A stretch of DNA of 64,000 nt from Aedes albopictus (lineage: Eukaryota; Arthropoda; Insecta; Diptera; Culicidae). Where the stretch lies: NCBI RefSeq assembly GCF_035046485.1, contig NC_085137.1, positions 5,433,977 to 5,497,976 of the forward strand. Direction: 5' to 3'. The notes under the pieces were generated by a model. The model was given only the letters and a program-made list of their open reading frames with translations. It was not told the origin of the DNA and made no database searches. Below, one piece after another: positions 46,803-59,990 of this stretch. The position numbers were made by a program, and so were the translations under genes. Positions within the stretch are counted from its first letter, which is position 1. Each line of letters opens with the position of its first letter.

Positions 46803-47136
46803 CCCGTAAAGGACCAGGACGAACCAAAAATTTTGAAACTGCTCGTTCTCAGCAGTGCATTGACCGATTCTCAAAAACTTGGACTTTTATTCAAGGGGAA
46901 TAGTTGTACTAACTTTTACTTTCGGTGCCGCCCCGCGGAACCCCTCCCCCCTTTCGGGGGAGGCAAATATGTCTGTGTTTTTTTCCTATTTTTCTGCTAG
47001 TTTGAGCAAATGATTCAGGTTTTTCAGTAATTTCGATAACCAGCATCCAAAAACCCACCGGAGAAGTATAATTTAGTTGCATGACAGTGTCCAACATTGT
47101 TGGGGACCATTTGGTTTCGATGTAAGAGTACCAGGC
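46803..47136 (+). repeat. Left terminal inverted repeat of the TTAA element
   Basis: 334 bp, apparently identical in complement to 53659-53992. Contains the CCTCCCCC/GGGGGAGG hairpin at about 46946-46966. Confidence 0.88.
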
Positions 47137-49330
47137 CCACCGGAAGATCCGGAACATCCGTAAAAATGGCCATTTGATGAAAATTCCTCTAGAGCTATGC
47201 GATTTTTTCTAATACAATCAAAATTCTTGGTCTAAGACCATAGTCAATGATTCGGTTCTCTTATGGACCACAGTGGCCACTTATTGGACCACAGTGGCCA
47301 CTTATTGGCCCACCGGACAATCCGGAACATCCGTAAAAATGGCCATTTGATGAAAATTCCTCTAGAGCTATGCGATTTTTTCCAATACAATCAAAATTCT
47401 TGGTCAATGATTCGGTCCTCTTATGGACCACAGTGGCCATTTATTGGCCCACCGGAAGATCCGGAACATCCGTAAAAATGGCCATTTGATGAAACTTCCG
47501 CTAGAGCTATGCGATTTTTTCCAATATTATAAAAAAATCTTGGTCTAAGACCATAGTCCATGATTCGGTCCTCTTATGGACCTAAATGGCCACTTATTGA
47601 TCCACCGGACAATCCGGAACATCCGTAAAAATGGCCATTTGATGAAAATTCCTCTAGAGCTATGCGATTTTTTCCAATACAATCAAAATTCTTGGTCTAA
47701 AACCATAGTCAATGATTCGGTCCTCTTATGGACCACAGTGGCCATTTATTGGCCCACCGGAAGATCCGGAACATCTGTAAAAATGGCCATTTGATGAAAC
47801 TTCCGCTAGAGCTATGCGATTTTTTCCAACACTATCAAAATTCTTGGTCTAAGACCATAGTCGATGATTCGGTCCTCTTATGGATCACAGTGGCCACTTA
47901 TTGGCCCATCGGAAGATCCGGAACATCCGTAAAAATGGCCATTTGACGAACTTTCCTCTAGAGCTATGGGTTTTTTCCAATACAATCAAAATTCTTGCTC
48001 TAAAACCGTAGTCAATGATTGGATATTCTTATGGACCAAAGTGGCCACTTATTGACCCACCGGAAAATCCAGAATATCCATAAAAATGGTCATTTGACGA
48101 AACTTCCTCTAGAGCTATGCGATTTTTTCCTATACAGTTATAATTCTTATTCAGTGACTACTTATTGGTCCACTGGAAGATCCGGAACATCCGTAAAGAA
48201 TGGTCATTTCATAAAAAAAAAAATAATCTAGAACTATTCGATTTTTCCAATACAACAAAAATTCTTGGTCTAAAGCCGTAGTCGATGATTGGATACTATT
48301 ATGGACCAAAATAAACACTTATTTACCCACAGGAAGATCCGAAACATGCGTAAAAATGGTTATATCATGAAAATTTCTCTTGAGCTATGCGATTTTTTTT
48401 TTTTCAATACAATCAAAATTCTTGGTCTAAGACCGTAGTCAATGATTGAATACTCTTATGGATCAAAGTGGCCGCCACTTATTAGCCCACTGGAAGATTC
48501 AGAACATCCGTAAAAATGGTCATTTGATGAAAATTCCTTTAGAACTTTGCGATTTTTTTTTATCTAAGACCGTAGTCAACAATTTGATTCTCTTATGGAC
48601 CAAAGTGGTCACTTATTGGCCTATCAGAAAATCTGCAACATACGTAAAATGGTCATTTGATGAAATTTTCTCTGCAACGGTGCGATTTGTTCCAATACTA
48701 TCAAAATTATTGATCTAAGACCGCAGTCAATGGCTCGGTCCTGTAATGGACCAAAGTAGCTGCATAATGCCCCACCGGAAGATCCGGAACATCCGTAAAA
48801 CTGATCATTAGATGAAAATTCGCCTAGAAAGCTGTAATTTTTTCCAATAACATCAAATTTCATGATCTAAAATCTTAGTCAATGGTTCAATCCTGTTATG
48901 AACCAAATTTGCTATTTTTTGGCTCACCGAAAATCTAAAATATGTATCCGTAAAAACGGTCATTTCATGAAAATTCGTCTAAAACGCTGCGATTTTTTCC
49001 AAAATCATCTAAATTCTTGTACTTAATTCGTACTCAATGGTTTGATCGTGTTATGGACCAAAGTGGCCACATATTGGTTCTCGGGAATATCCGATCTATT
49101 CTCCTCTGTACCAATGTGGACACATATAGGCCTATCTGAAGACCTGGACATCCGTGGAAATGGTCATCTAACGAAAACTGCATCAAACCGGTTTTACAAA
49201 GATTATTCAAATCCATGTTCGAGCAACGAAATCAATTGTTCAATTCTTATATGGAATAAGTAATGGAAGACTCTACGGTTGATCCTGTACATGTGTAAAA
49301 AGATCATCTCAGAAATGAGTCTAAATCGCT
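47137..49330 (+). repeat. Left-arm tandem array of 152-bp units (family D)
   Basis: Units start near ACCGGAAGATCCGGAACATC and contain GAGCTATGCGATTTTTTCC and GGACCACAGTGGCCACTTAT. The four or five units nearest the terminus are near-identical. Those past about 48150 are increasingly diverged and irregular in length. The first unit has an extra 21-bp duplication (GACCACAGTGGCCACTTATT). The 70-90-codon frames are period artefacts. Confidence 0.88.
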
Positions 49331-49551
49331 GCAATTTTATTTACACTTGTATGAATGAACTGTATGAATGATTCCTTAGAATACTTCGTTTATTTTCATT
49401 CAAGATCCAAAAACGAATAAAGTGGTTGAAATGTTTTCTGAACCAAGGGCAAAGTGCGATAGACCTATCGTAGGACCAGCAAAATCCATAAAATAGTCAT
49501 CTTATGAAAACTGATCTAGAATGCTGTGATTTTGTTTCTCCAAAGACCGCC

Positions 49552-49763
49552 AGAATTCTTCATTACACCAACAAAGCTAGTCATGAAAATGTTTGACACT
49601 TCTCAGGTCATTTTGACAGACCACATGCACGAAAAAGACGGATCATATATTCTACTTTATCGATCTTGTTGCTGTACTTTCCATGCTCATGTTGCATCTG
49701 TCAAAATGACCTGAGAATTGTCAGTCATTTTGAGGTTAGGTTCGTTGGTGTAATAAAGAATTC
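49552..49763. mobile_element. MITE nested in the left arm, 7-bp TSD
   Basis: The element, 49559-49756 (198 bp), starts TTCATTACACCAAC and ends GTTGGTGTAATAA, flanked by AGAATTC on both sides (49552-49558, 49757-49763). Inner arms CTCAGGTCATTTTGACAGA and TCTGTCAAAATGACCTGAG (19 bp) are perfect complements. No coding frame. Confidence 0.8.
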
Positions 49764-49939
49764 ATGATCTACGAACAAAACAAAAGTAAGACCCGATGGT
49801 GGTCATATTTCTGAATCTTAGTAACCGGTGTTATACCTTTCTAAATAATGGAACATTCGTAAGAATTTCCGTCTAATCAAAATTTAGAACACCATGTTTT
49901 TTTTTATCAAAGTTCATGACGGAAGAATAAATAAGAAAT

Positions 49940-52330
49940 ATACTGCCGTTTCTGGAGGAATTCCAGGAGGAATTTCTAGAGATTTTTTTGGAGGAATTCC
50001 CGGAGGAATTTCTAAAGGAATTCTCAAGGAAATTTTTCTAGAGAAATGCTTGAAAAAAATTCTGGAGGAATTTCTAGAGAAGTTTTTGGAGGAATTCCCG
50101 GAGGAATTTCTAGAGGAATTTCTAAAGGAATTCTCGAGGAAATTTTTCTAGAGAAATTCTTGAAAAAAATTCTGGAGGAATTCCCCAAGGAATTTTTGGA
50201 GGAGTTTCTGAAGAAATTTGAGAAAGAATATCTGGAGGAACTCCCAAAGGAAGTTCTGGAGAAATTTCCAGAAGAACTTATGGAGGAATTCATGTGTAAC
50301 TTCTGGAAGAATTTCTGAAAGAGTTTCCGGAGAAAATTCTGGAGGAATCTCGGAAAAATTTTTGGAGGATTCCCCGGAGAAATCTTTGGAAGAATACCCG
50401 AAGGAGTTTCTGGTGGACCTTGTGGAGGTATTTCTTGAGGAATTCCCGGAGAAATTTCTAGAGAAATTCCTGGAATAATTCTTTTATGAATTTTTTAAGA
50501 AATTTCTGGATTAATTCCCAAATGAATTACTAGAATTTCCAGAGACACTTCTGGAGGTATTTCCGGAGGAATATCTAGAGAAATTTTTTGAAGAATTTTC
50601 AGAGGAATTTCTCGAAGAATACCCTGAGGAATTTATAGAAAATTTCGAAGGAATTCCTGGGGAAATGTCCGGAGGAATCTCCGGAATAAATTTCTGGGGG
50701 AATTCACGATGGCATTTCTGGTGATATTTCTGGAGATATTCCTAGAGGAGTTCAATAATGTTTTTTATGGAGATATTCCCAGCAAAATTTCTGTATTCGT
50801 TCAATACATTGCCTTCATACCTAATTTCACCTTCTATAATCTTTCACAATTGTTCGCAACCTAGCAAATACTATCACATCTATCATTTCATTATACACTT
50901 TGATTTCAACTCCCTTACATTCTGAGTAGAAAATGATAAAGCCATAGCAATAACTTGAATTTAAAATATGGTCGATATATAAGCCAAATTTTTGGAGAAA
51001 TCCCTAGAGTAATTTCTTGGAAAATTTCTCGGAGTAATTTCCAAAGGAATTTATTGGGGAATTCTTTAATTTATTTCTAAATGAATTTCCAGTGCAATTT
51101 ACCGACAAACTTCCAGAAGAACTTCTGAAAGAATTCCTGGGTAATTTATGGAAGGATAACCGGAGGAATTTGTGCAGGAACTCTAGGAGGAATATCCGAG
51201 GAATTTTTGGAGAAACTGCTGAAAAATCCTAAAAGGAATTTTTGAAAATTCCCCGGAGGAATTTTAAAGGAATTCCTGGAGGAGTTTCTGGAGGACCTCA
51301 TGGAGATATTTCTTGAAGAATTTCCAGAGTAATTATATGATGAATTTCCGAAGCTATTTCTAAATGGATCTACAAATGAATTTCTAAAACACCCAGACTA
51401 ATTTCTGGAGGAATAGATGGAGTAATTTCTTGAAGAATTTCTGGCGAAATTTTCAAAAGAATTGGAAAAATTGGAATTTCTGGAGGAATTTGCAGAGATA
51501 CTTCTGAAGAAATTTCCAGAGGAACTCCTGGATGAATTCCCGAAGTAATTTCTGGAATTATTCTCACAGGAATTTCTTGAGGAATTCCAGAAGAAATTCA
51601 CGAAGCATTTTTGGAAAAATATCCGGAGAAATTTCTGAAGGAATTCCTAAAGAACTTTCTCGATTCCCTGAAGATTGTCTGGAAAAATTTCTGAATTAAT
51701 TGCAGGAACAATTTCGGGAAGAAGCCCTCGTGAAATTTCTGGAGAAATTACCGGAGGAGTTTCTGGAGGAGTTCCGGAGTTTCTGGAAGAGTTTCCAGAA
51801 CAAATTCTGGTGGAATTCTCAGAGGATTTTTTGGGGGAATTTCTAGAAGAATTCCCGGAGGAATTTCAGGATTAATTCCCGGAAGAGTTTATGGAGGATT
51901 TTTCGAAGAATATCTGGAGGAATTTCTGGAAGAATCTCTGTACGAATTCCTGTCAGAATTGATAGACAAATTTCCGGAAGAAATTGTGGATTGATTTCTG
52001 GAAGGATTATTGGTGGTTTTCTTGAAGAATTCCTTTATGAATTTCAGGAGGAATTCGTGAATAAATTTCAGGAGCATTTTCCGTAGGAATGCAGTAAGGA
52101 TTATCTGGAGGAATTTCTATGGGAACTTCGACCCACAGAATGAGTAAGCTTTCTCTAAGCTTACACAAATTTCGATTTAGAGGAATCTCTGAACTAATCA
52201 ATGGAAATAATTCTGGAAGAGCGCTTCGAGCTACTGCTCAAGCAACTCCTGGAGCAATTTCTGGAGGCACTTCTCAAGGAATTTCACAAGAATAATTCAC
52301 AACAAATTTGGGATCCCTGGTAGAATAACG
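49940..52330. repeat. 12-bp minisatellite at the centre of the TTAA element
   Basis: Purine-rich units (GGAATTTCTAGA, GGAATTCCCGGA) run through most of this block, with a non-array gap near 50760-50990. Frames reading EEFLEEFPEEF follow the 12-bp period. It may have been captured by the TTAA element or have inserted later. Confidence 0.85.
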
Positions 52331-52559
52331 AGGAATTTCGGAACAAATTTCATGTAGAGATTTCAGGCAGGAATATATAGAAAACTAATACAAGCCCCCC
52401 GGAACATGATCTGCCGAAGCAATGAAAAAATATCTGGGAAAGAGCTTCTCGAGGAAATGTGTTGCACACACGGCCAATGCATGAGCTTACGCGGGTTCCT
52501 CTGCTCTTCCTGTTGGCAAAATACAAGCTGCACAGTGCATGCACTTTGGATCATACCCA

Positions 52560-53658
52560 TTGACTATGGTATCACAACAAGAATTTTTATTGTATTGGAA
52601 AAAAATCGCATAGCTCTAAAGAAATTTTCATGAAATAAACATTTTTACGGATGTTCCGGATCTTCCAGTGGGCCAATAAGTGGCCACTTCGGTCTATAAA
52701 CCAATTATTGACTACGGTCTTAGTTCAAGAATTTTGATTGTATTGAAAAAAAATTGCATAGTTCTAGATGAATTTTCATGATATAAAAATTTTTACAGAT
52801 GTTCCGGATCTTCCAGTGGCCAATAAGTGACCACATTGATCCATTTATGAATTTTCATAAAATAACCATTTTTACGGATGTTGCGGATCTTCCGGTGCGT
52901 CAATAAGTGGCCGCTTTGGTCCATAAGAGGACCGAATCATCGACTATGGTCTTAGACCAAGAATTTTGATTGTATTGGAAAAAATCGCATAGCTCTAGAG
53001 GAAATTTCGTCAAATGACCATTTTTACGGATGTTCCGGATCTTCCGGTGGGCCAATAAGTGGCCACTGTGATCCATAAGAGGACCGAATCATTGACTACG
53101 GTCTTAGACCACGAATTTTGATTGTTTTGGAAAAAATCGCATAGCGCTAGAGGAATTTTCATCAGATAGCCATTTTTACGGATGTTCCGGATCTTCCGGT
53201 GGGCCAATAAGTGGCCACTGTGATCCATAAGAGGACCGAATCATCGACTATTGTCTTAGACCAAGAATTTTGATTGTATTGGAAAAAATCGCATAGCTCT
53301 AGCGGAAGTTTCATCAAATGGCCATTTTTACGGATGTTCCGGATCTTCCGGAGGGCCAATAAGTGGCCACTGTGATCCATAAGAGGACCGAATCATCAAC
53401 TATGGTCTTAGACCAAGAATGTTGATTGTATTGGAAAAAATTGCATAGCTCTAGCGGAAGTTTCATCAAATGGCCATTTTTACGGATGTTCCGGATTGTC
53501 CGGTGGGCCAATAAGTGGCCACTGTGGTCCATAAGAGAACCGAATCATTGACTATGGTCTTAGACCAAGAATTTTGATTGTATTAGAAAAAATCGCATAG
53601 CTCTAGAGGAATTTTCATCAAATGGCCATTTTTACGGATGTTCCGGATCTTCCGGTGG
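52560..53658 (-). repeat. Right-arm tandem array of 152-bp units (family D)
   Basis: Complement of the left array, with minus-strand frames starting at 152-bp spacing (near 53228, 53380 and 53532). The outermost unit matches the outermost left unit, including its CTAATAC and GGTTCTC variants but without the 21-bp duplication. Further in, the variant order differs between arms, so units have been exchanged or duplicated independently. Confidence 0.88.
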
Positions 53659-53992
53659 GCCTGGTACTCTTACATCGAAACCAAATGGTCCCCAACAATG
53701 TTGGACACTGTCATGCAACTAAATTATACTTCTCCGGTGGGTTTTTGGATGCTGGTTATCGAAATTACTGAAAAACCTGAATCATTTGCTCAAACTAGCA
53801 GAAAAATAGGAAAAAAACACAGACATATTTGCCTCCCCCGAAAGGGGGGAGGGGTTCCGCGGGGCGGCACCGAAAGTAAAAGTTAGTACAACTATTCCCC
53901 TTGAATAAAAGTCCAAGTTTTTGAGAATCGGTCAATGCACTGCTGAGAACGAGCAGTTTCAAAATTTTTGGTTCGTCCTGGTCCTTTACGGG
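53659..53992 (-). repeat. Right terminal inverted repeat of the TTAA element
   Basis: 334 bp, complement of 46803-47136, ending CGGG and followed by TTAA (53993-53996). Confidence 0.88.
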
Positions 53993-53996
53993 TTAA

Positions 53997-54584
53997 ATTG
54001 CTAATAAAATATTAACGTTTCGATTACATATAACGGTGCTTTACACAGATCTTTTACAATTTAATTGTTGTGGAGTATTTTTAGAAGAAATCGTAGCCAT
54101 AAACGTAGGTAGTTATGAAGATGTTTCTCGATCGGCTTCATATTCAATGACTACGAATTGACTGACTGTGTGGAGAAGGAGAGCGAAAATTAATTTGTTT
54201 GTTTTGAATAGGGTATTCGTTCCCTTATTAAGCATGTGGCTCCCATTTTCATCCCACGAAAAACAAAGGATTGAAGCGCTGTTTGTTTTGTTTGTTATTT
54301 TTGTATTTTTTGTTAGAAGTGAGCACCCATGAAAACAAAAAGAGCGGAGTCAATCGGTGCCGTAATCGCTTGTTTTCGAATATTATGGACATGGGAGCAA
54401 GAGATTACTGATGGCGCACATACCGTATTCAGTGCAGAATCAATCAATTTCGTTCTGTTTTCAGTCAATGACTATGAACATTTTGCACCAAACAACAAAC
54501 AATGATCATTGGCGTTGCATCTATGGCATCATTGAAACGATTGATGGTACTTCATGGAAAATCAATGGTCTGACAGCTACGATA
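53997..54584. other. Unique DNA, no gene seen
   Basis: Contains a 63-codon plus frame only; no element ends. Confidence 0.4.
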
Positions 54585-54757
54585 GTTTTTTTATCTGTAT
54601 AAACAAGATTTTTAGCCCTAGGCTAGTTCATCTCGGGACCCACGCTTTACTTCCCTTCCGAAGGAAGAACATTTTGCGAGTTTGTCGGGAGTGGGATTCG
54701 ATCCCAGGTCCTTGGCGTGATAGTCAAGTGTTCAAACCATCACACCTGGTCCGCTCC
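54585..54757 (-). mobile_element. tRNA-related SINE (family 2), minus-strand copy
   Basis: Complement of 13649-13851: CCTTCCGAAGGAAG hairpin, B-box complement GGGATTCGATCCC and A-box complement near CAAACCATCACACC. The flanks CTACGATAG and TTACGGTAG are a possible diverged target duplication. The A-rich tail is short. Confidence 0.75.
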
Positions 54758-56584
54758 AGTTACGGTAGGATTTTAGTATACCGTAAAGCGGAATTTTTTC
54801 TGTAAATTAGCAATATATCTGATGTTATAACAATACTGTCGTAATCTAGCGTCTATGAAAGAAAACTTACATAATGATCAAGAATTTAATGCATAATAAT
54901 CAAAATCATGCTTAAATTGTCAACGTCCTGTAGGATTTCGGCTTAGGAGATTGTGCTTCGATCTGTAGGGAACGCAAAACTTAGCTTTATTAGCTCAACT
55001 TAGTATACGCGATGACCCGAGTCTGATGCGACAGTAAGTTTATTGCGAAGTAACTCGCTGAATCGTTTTGTTGCAGAGTTCTATCGGTTAGTGGCAAGAT
55101 CATAATAGAGTTAATCTATGATAACAATCAGGTATTGATCGGAAGCTGGGATGGACTGATAGAAACGAGAAGAGGATAACTATTGATTGATCATACATTT
55201 GAGCAGTTGAACCCATCCATAAATTACACCACAGATCATTCGCTAACGATCTAACAATCCCTTACGTCACTTCACAGAATAACGAACTTTAATAGTTTTT
55301 GAAGAAAACAATTCTAATATTCTTGCTAATTTTCGTTCAGGATCCTTGAGTTGGTTGGCGAGATTCCGATCTTGAAATACATCATTGTTGTAATATTGTG
55401 GTGGATTCTTTTCAGGAAAGTCGGAGGTTCCTGATATTGTTCAGAGTCTTGAATCTCCATTCACAAGGCTTTGGTTGTTCCCAAGTTTTCTGAGTTTTTG
55501 GAGACTTATGAAAAAAGCTTCAGTAAAGTTCATGTTAAATTGTTTGAGAGGTCATTATTATATTTCTTTCTAGCGAAAAGATGCTTAGTAGTTGGGTTTA
55601 AATCAGAGTTTTCATCGAAGCTCTTGAAACAATATTGTCGATTCCATGTAGAGTTTTGATATTTGGATTAGCATCGACAGATACTTGTAAAAACCTTTTC
55701 ACATTTCTAAGGACATCTCCACGATCATGCGAGAAACCCTTCGCCGATTTCATTTTTAAATAGAGGCGATGCTAATGGTAGATTCTTCTTGAAATTCTTT
55801 CAGACAACCAAATATCAAGTTCAATAATGAGCCTTTCTGGAGATTTATCTTATCAGGTTCCAATAGTTTTGCAGTTTACTCGCTTCATACCCATTTTTAA
55901 TTATGCGAATCAATAGTTTCATAACAAACATGTATTTCCTTTACATTTAATATCAAATTTTAAAGTGAAAGCACATTGATCTGAAAATCCCTGTGTTAGG
56001 GCTTACGACTGTATATATCTTTTGTAGCAGATTCTGTTTCGACATGACATGAAATCAATGTACCGTCTTACCTCGTTCATTTGACAATGATTGTTGTTGA
56101 GCCACAACCGAGGTATACAACGTTACGGATAAACTGATATGCCATGCGCTTTGAAATTGGGGTACTCTGTTTTTGTTTTTTGTCATGATTTTCGGATTTG
56201 CCATTGAAACCACGTCGAGTAAATACATATATCAATAGTACAATTGAAAACCTCATTCTTTCCACGGTTATTGGCCGCTGTAGTTCATTCTGGATGCTCT
56301 TCGGACGTCAAATTACAACAATCCGGAACTTCCGGAAGTAACGACTAGAAGATACTAGAAAAGGAGCAGCTGTTGCTGCAAGTATGACCTTCTATACTCT
56401 TTGACTTCCGATTTTGCGTGTATCATAGTGATAATCAAACACTTTTTGATTCAACAAAAATGTCCAATGAGTGGGGTAGGAATGAATAAGTTTCGTATGG
56501 GCGGGGGTAAGACGATTTTCCAATTTTCAAATAAACGTTCTAAATTCAAAACAAGAATCGATTTTCGAAAGATACCAATCTTAG
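54758..56584. other. Unique AT-rich DNA, no gene seen
   Basis: Short frames only (for example 55471-55659 plus, 56077-56265 minus). No exon or element can be supported. Confidence 0.4.
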
Positions 56585-56885
56585 CCATTTGGCCATTTCT
56601 CTCTCTCTCTCTCTTCTTGGCGTAACGTCCTCATTGGGACAAAGCCTGCTTCTCAGCTTAGTGTTCTATGAGCACTTCCACAGTTATTAACTGAGAGCTT
56701 CCTCTGCCAATGACCATTTTGCATGTGTATATCGTGTGGCAGGCACATGCCCAAGGAAGTCAAGGAAATTTCCTTTACGAAAAGATCCTGGACCGACCGG
56801 GAATCGAACCCGTCACCCTCAGCATGGTCATGCTGAATACCCGTGCGTTTACCGCCTCGGCTATATGGGCCCATTTGGCCATTTC
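56585..56885 (-). mobile_element. Feilai-like SINE with 15-bp TSD
   Basis: The body, 56600-56870, on the minus strand, closely matches 21081-21372, including the TAGCCGAGGCGG A box, the GGTTCGATTCCCGG B box and a GAGAGAGA-type 3' tail. Perfect CCATTTGGCCATTTC repeats flank it (56585-56599, 56871-56885). Confidence 0.92.
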
Positions 56886-57330
56886 ATTGTAAATGAATTT
56901 TGATTTCTAATTTGCAACGTTTTGAACGTTGAATAGTAAAACGCTTAACACTTTCAAACACCATTTTCAATTTCGCTTCGTAAATATGCTTAGTGTTGTA
57001 AATGAAAAAATACTTAAACAAATGTTGCTAGATGTACAACTGTCTGGTATCAATAGGGTTTACTCAAAATTGATCCTCGCTCATTTATTTTTGCGAACGT
57101 ACTCAGTATAATAAGATTAATATAGAATTGTTGATACATACTAAGAAATCTGACAGTCAACTCGAAATGTCAGTTTCCCGACGGTAAGATCAAAGACGAT
57201 TTATATGCGGCAAGACTCGTATGCCCAAAATCTAAGATAAATAAACATGTTTTCATCTGGGAAGCATAATAACTTAGGAATCACAAAATCTATTTGTATA
57301 TCTTGTTTTGTTACTATTGGTTTCCTCCCC
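56886..57330. other. Unique DNA, no gene seen
   Basis: 60- and 65-codon frames only, without support. Confidence 0.4.
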
Positions 57331-57428
57331 CATGCAAAATGATTATTGATAAAAGAAGTTCTCAGATAATAACTGAGGAAGTGCTCACAGAACACCAAGC
57401 AGGCTTTGTCCCAGTGAGGACGAAGAAA
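57331..57428 (+). mobile_element. Feilai-like SINE, 3' half only
   Basis: CATGCAAAATGATTATTG through GCAGGCTTTGTCCCAGTGAG matches the downstream half of the full SINE copies with more divergence. The tRNA-related half is missing, so this is a 5'-truncated older copy. Confidence 0.75.
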
Positions 57429-59040
57429 GTATTACTTCTCCATAACCTGTTTTGTTCAACAAACTTATTCTGTTATGATCAGGCTATTGGTATACAATCC
57501 ATGAAAGATCGTTTTAATAGTATATTTTGTTGTAGAACAAGTTTAGTTATTATTGAACTATAGGAAGCGCACAAATACTTGAGTACAGTAAAAAGTTTTG
57601 AAAGCAAAGCTACATCATTCGAGATTTACGTTTCCTACAGCATTCTGTGATGGGAACATTTGATTGCAGTGCAAATTCTATCATCAGTTCATCTTTCTCT
57701 ACTTTCTGGAATTTCATTCTAACTGAGCCAGGTTCAGCTTCTCAGTTAAGTGTTTTAGAAGCAGTTCGGGCGTTGCTACCCGTTTTCTGCCTCATTTTGT
57801 AATCAGCTTTGTCAGCAGACATTTTAGAGTTATGTTTTTAGAGAGATATCGCCGAATATTGCTCAACTTGCACAAGAAATGTTTCCCGGATTCTCCTACT
57901 TATGTAACATTTTCCATGAGTTTCATCAGAAATTGGCCCTGGATTCATATCTAAAATAACTAGCAGAAACCTTGTTAAAGTTCCTCAACGATTCGATCAA
58001 AATTATCTAATTAGTTCGACCAAAAACCATCCTTCTAAATTTCTTTCAAATCTTTTACTTTAAATTTCACCAAGGAATTTTACAAAGAATGTATCAAGGT
58101 TCCTGCGTCAAATGGGATTACTTGCAACAGCGGTGTAACTTGCAACACGATATTATACACTTATTGAGAACTATGTTCTATTAATAATTGAAAGTAGCAT
58201 GCCCTACTATTCCGGTTATCGAGCTTACGTATACCGAAGATTGTTTTAGCAGAAAATTAAGAATTGTTTATTTGTTTGTTGTTTACACAGTCAAAAATAT
58301 TCGCTTATTTTTAGTCAAAAAACAAGTACTTTATTTCGCACCTATGGCAAGTACGTTAACTCTGATGACTTTGCAGCTAGGGTACCTAACAGTAGCAGTA
58401 GCTGGATGGTAAAAGTTGGATAAACTCATCGATTCAGTAATGTGATAAAGCATTATCATATTCAACAATTGAAAACTATAAAACTTTATACATATATAGT
58501 TAATTTTAATCCACCATATTAATGACACGTAGTTGAATGGATCAATCAAAATCAATAATGTAACGAACTCATTTTCTTCAGATCCAGGCTCAGTTTTCTC
58601 TTTTTTTTTTGTGTGTGACTTATATATTGTCAAGAACTACTATACTTTGAAACTTTATTAATGTTTCATGTTGTTGAAAGTCAAAGTTAATATATTGACG
58701 TTCCAAAACAATCAAAACCATCAATTCTGAACGTAGAAATTGGCCGATCTTGAGATTCTTTTCTGAATAAGCTTAGGGGGGTTCAAGAAAAACCGGTTTT
58801 CTGGTGTTATCTTTTTCAGTTTCGATTTTTCATCAAAGTCGCTCAAGAATCACTTGTAGAGCATTTGAAGACACGTCGTTTCGTGCACTGAGATGCTCGT
58901 TATCTCTTTTGGTTCAAAAGTTATAGGTGTTTGTCCGATGAATCCTTGGAAGACTCGAAATTACCGTGTAATACTAACAATATTACATAAAATGGGCGGT
59001 AGCAACACAATCCAGACTATTCCGATGGATACTAGTAAAC
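57429..59040. other. Unique AT-rich DNA, no gene seen
   Basis: 100- and 74-codon frames near 58188-58633 overlap on opposite strands and lack recognisable features. Confidence 0.4.
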
Positions 59041-59990
59041 TCTGAGAAAGCCTTTGATCTCAACAACCCTATCAGGGATTATGGTTTCCTCAGAGATTTG
59101 AGGAGATCATTGCTAAGTTATGTAACCATAATTCATTCCAAAATCTTTGCATACTTTCCAGGATTGCTCCTTGGATTTCTAACGCAATTTCTTCTTTAAA
59201 TTTATTCACAGTTCATTACAGAACTCATTCCACAAATGCTCCTGGAGATCTTCCATTGATTTATCTAGAGGTTTTTTCATGGAGGTTTTCAGGATTTGCC
59301 AAGACTATTTCCAGAACATATCTCGAATTTGCTCCATTTTTTTCCGGTGTTCCTCCAAGAATATCTGCAAGAATTTTTCACGGGGTGTCTGCAGAAGTAC
59401 CACCCGGAGTTTCTCACGAGATTGTTTCCGGAAATCTTTCCATCGTTTTAACAGTTTCTCGCGAAGTTTTTTTCTTTTTCTTGACACTCCCCACTAAATT
59501 CCTCTTAGTGGTTGCAGAGTTTTTTCTGGAATTTCCTCAATATCTTCTCTTCCAGATACTTTTTCTACCTGTTTTAGTTCTTTTTCCTGGAGTTTCTCGC
59601 AAAATTTTACCAGCATTTCTACTGATTTTTTTTTGTATTAGCTCAGAACGACATGAGATATATCAGCAATAGCTCCTGCAGAAACTCTAAAAGAAAGTCC
59701 TTAAGAAACCGCGTAAAACTCTTGAGAGAAAGTTCAGGATAAATCCTGAACAACTGAGTCATCCCGCGAGCCACACCAGGAATCTTTAAAGAGATGTCCC
59801 AAGAGAAACTTCGAGAAAAATTGTTGAAATCCAGTTTTAGTCCTGGAAAAAATGTCTGGCCCAGAATTTCAAGAAAAGTCTTCTCCAAACAGCTTAAGTT
59901 TCTTAAAATGTGGAGAAAGTCTAGAAATACTAACGCATTTCTAGAAATAATTGTTGTTTCAATTTCAAACTTAACTTGAATTTTTCAGAG
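59041..59990. repeat. 12-bp minisatellite, two inverted arms, strongly diverged
   Basis: 59090-59640 has pyrimidine-rich units (TTTCCTCAATATCTTC type) and about 59660-59980 purine-rich units (AAACTCTAAAAGAAAG). The 138-codon frame at 59256-59672 is array-like and not called. Confidence 0.65.

Larger units (their letters stand above)
46799..53996. mobile_element. 7.2 kb palindromic TTAA element (piggyBac-like ends)
   Basis: The left end TTAA-CCCGTAAAGGACCAGG (46799 on) and right end CCTGGTCCTTTACGGG-TTAA (to 53996) are exact inverted copies. The inversion continues through 46803-47136 and 53659-53992 (334 bp each) with no difference I could see, then into about one 152-bp unit beyond. TTAA duplications with CCC-starting ends are typical of piggyBac. 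Inside lie inward-facing tandem arrays and a 12-bp minisatellite centre; there is no transposase. Each arm has an 82-codon frame (MFRIFRWAWYSYIETK...), duplicated only because the arms are. An 8-bp GC hairpin (CCTCCCCC/GGGGGAGG) lies near each end. Confidence 0.85.

Noticed and set aside
46909..47157. 82-codon frame found identically at 53638-53886, suggesting a duplicated gene
   Set aside because: Both copies lie in the terminal inverted repeats and arm junctions of the TTAA element; identity is explained by the arms, and the frame runs into a tandem unit.
47137..49330. CRISPR-like array of regular repeats
   Set aside because: Units are about 152 bp, contiguous and diverging, with no short repeat plus unique-spacer pattern, in a eukaryotic setting.
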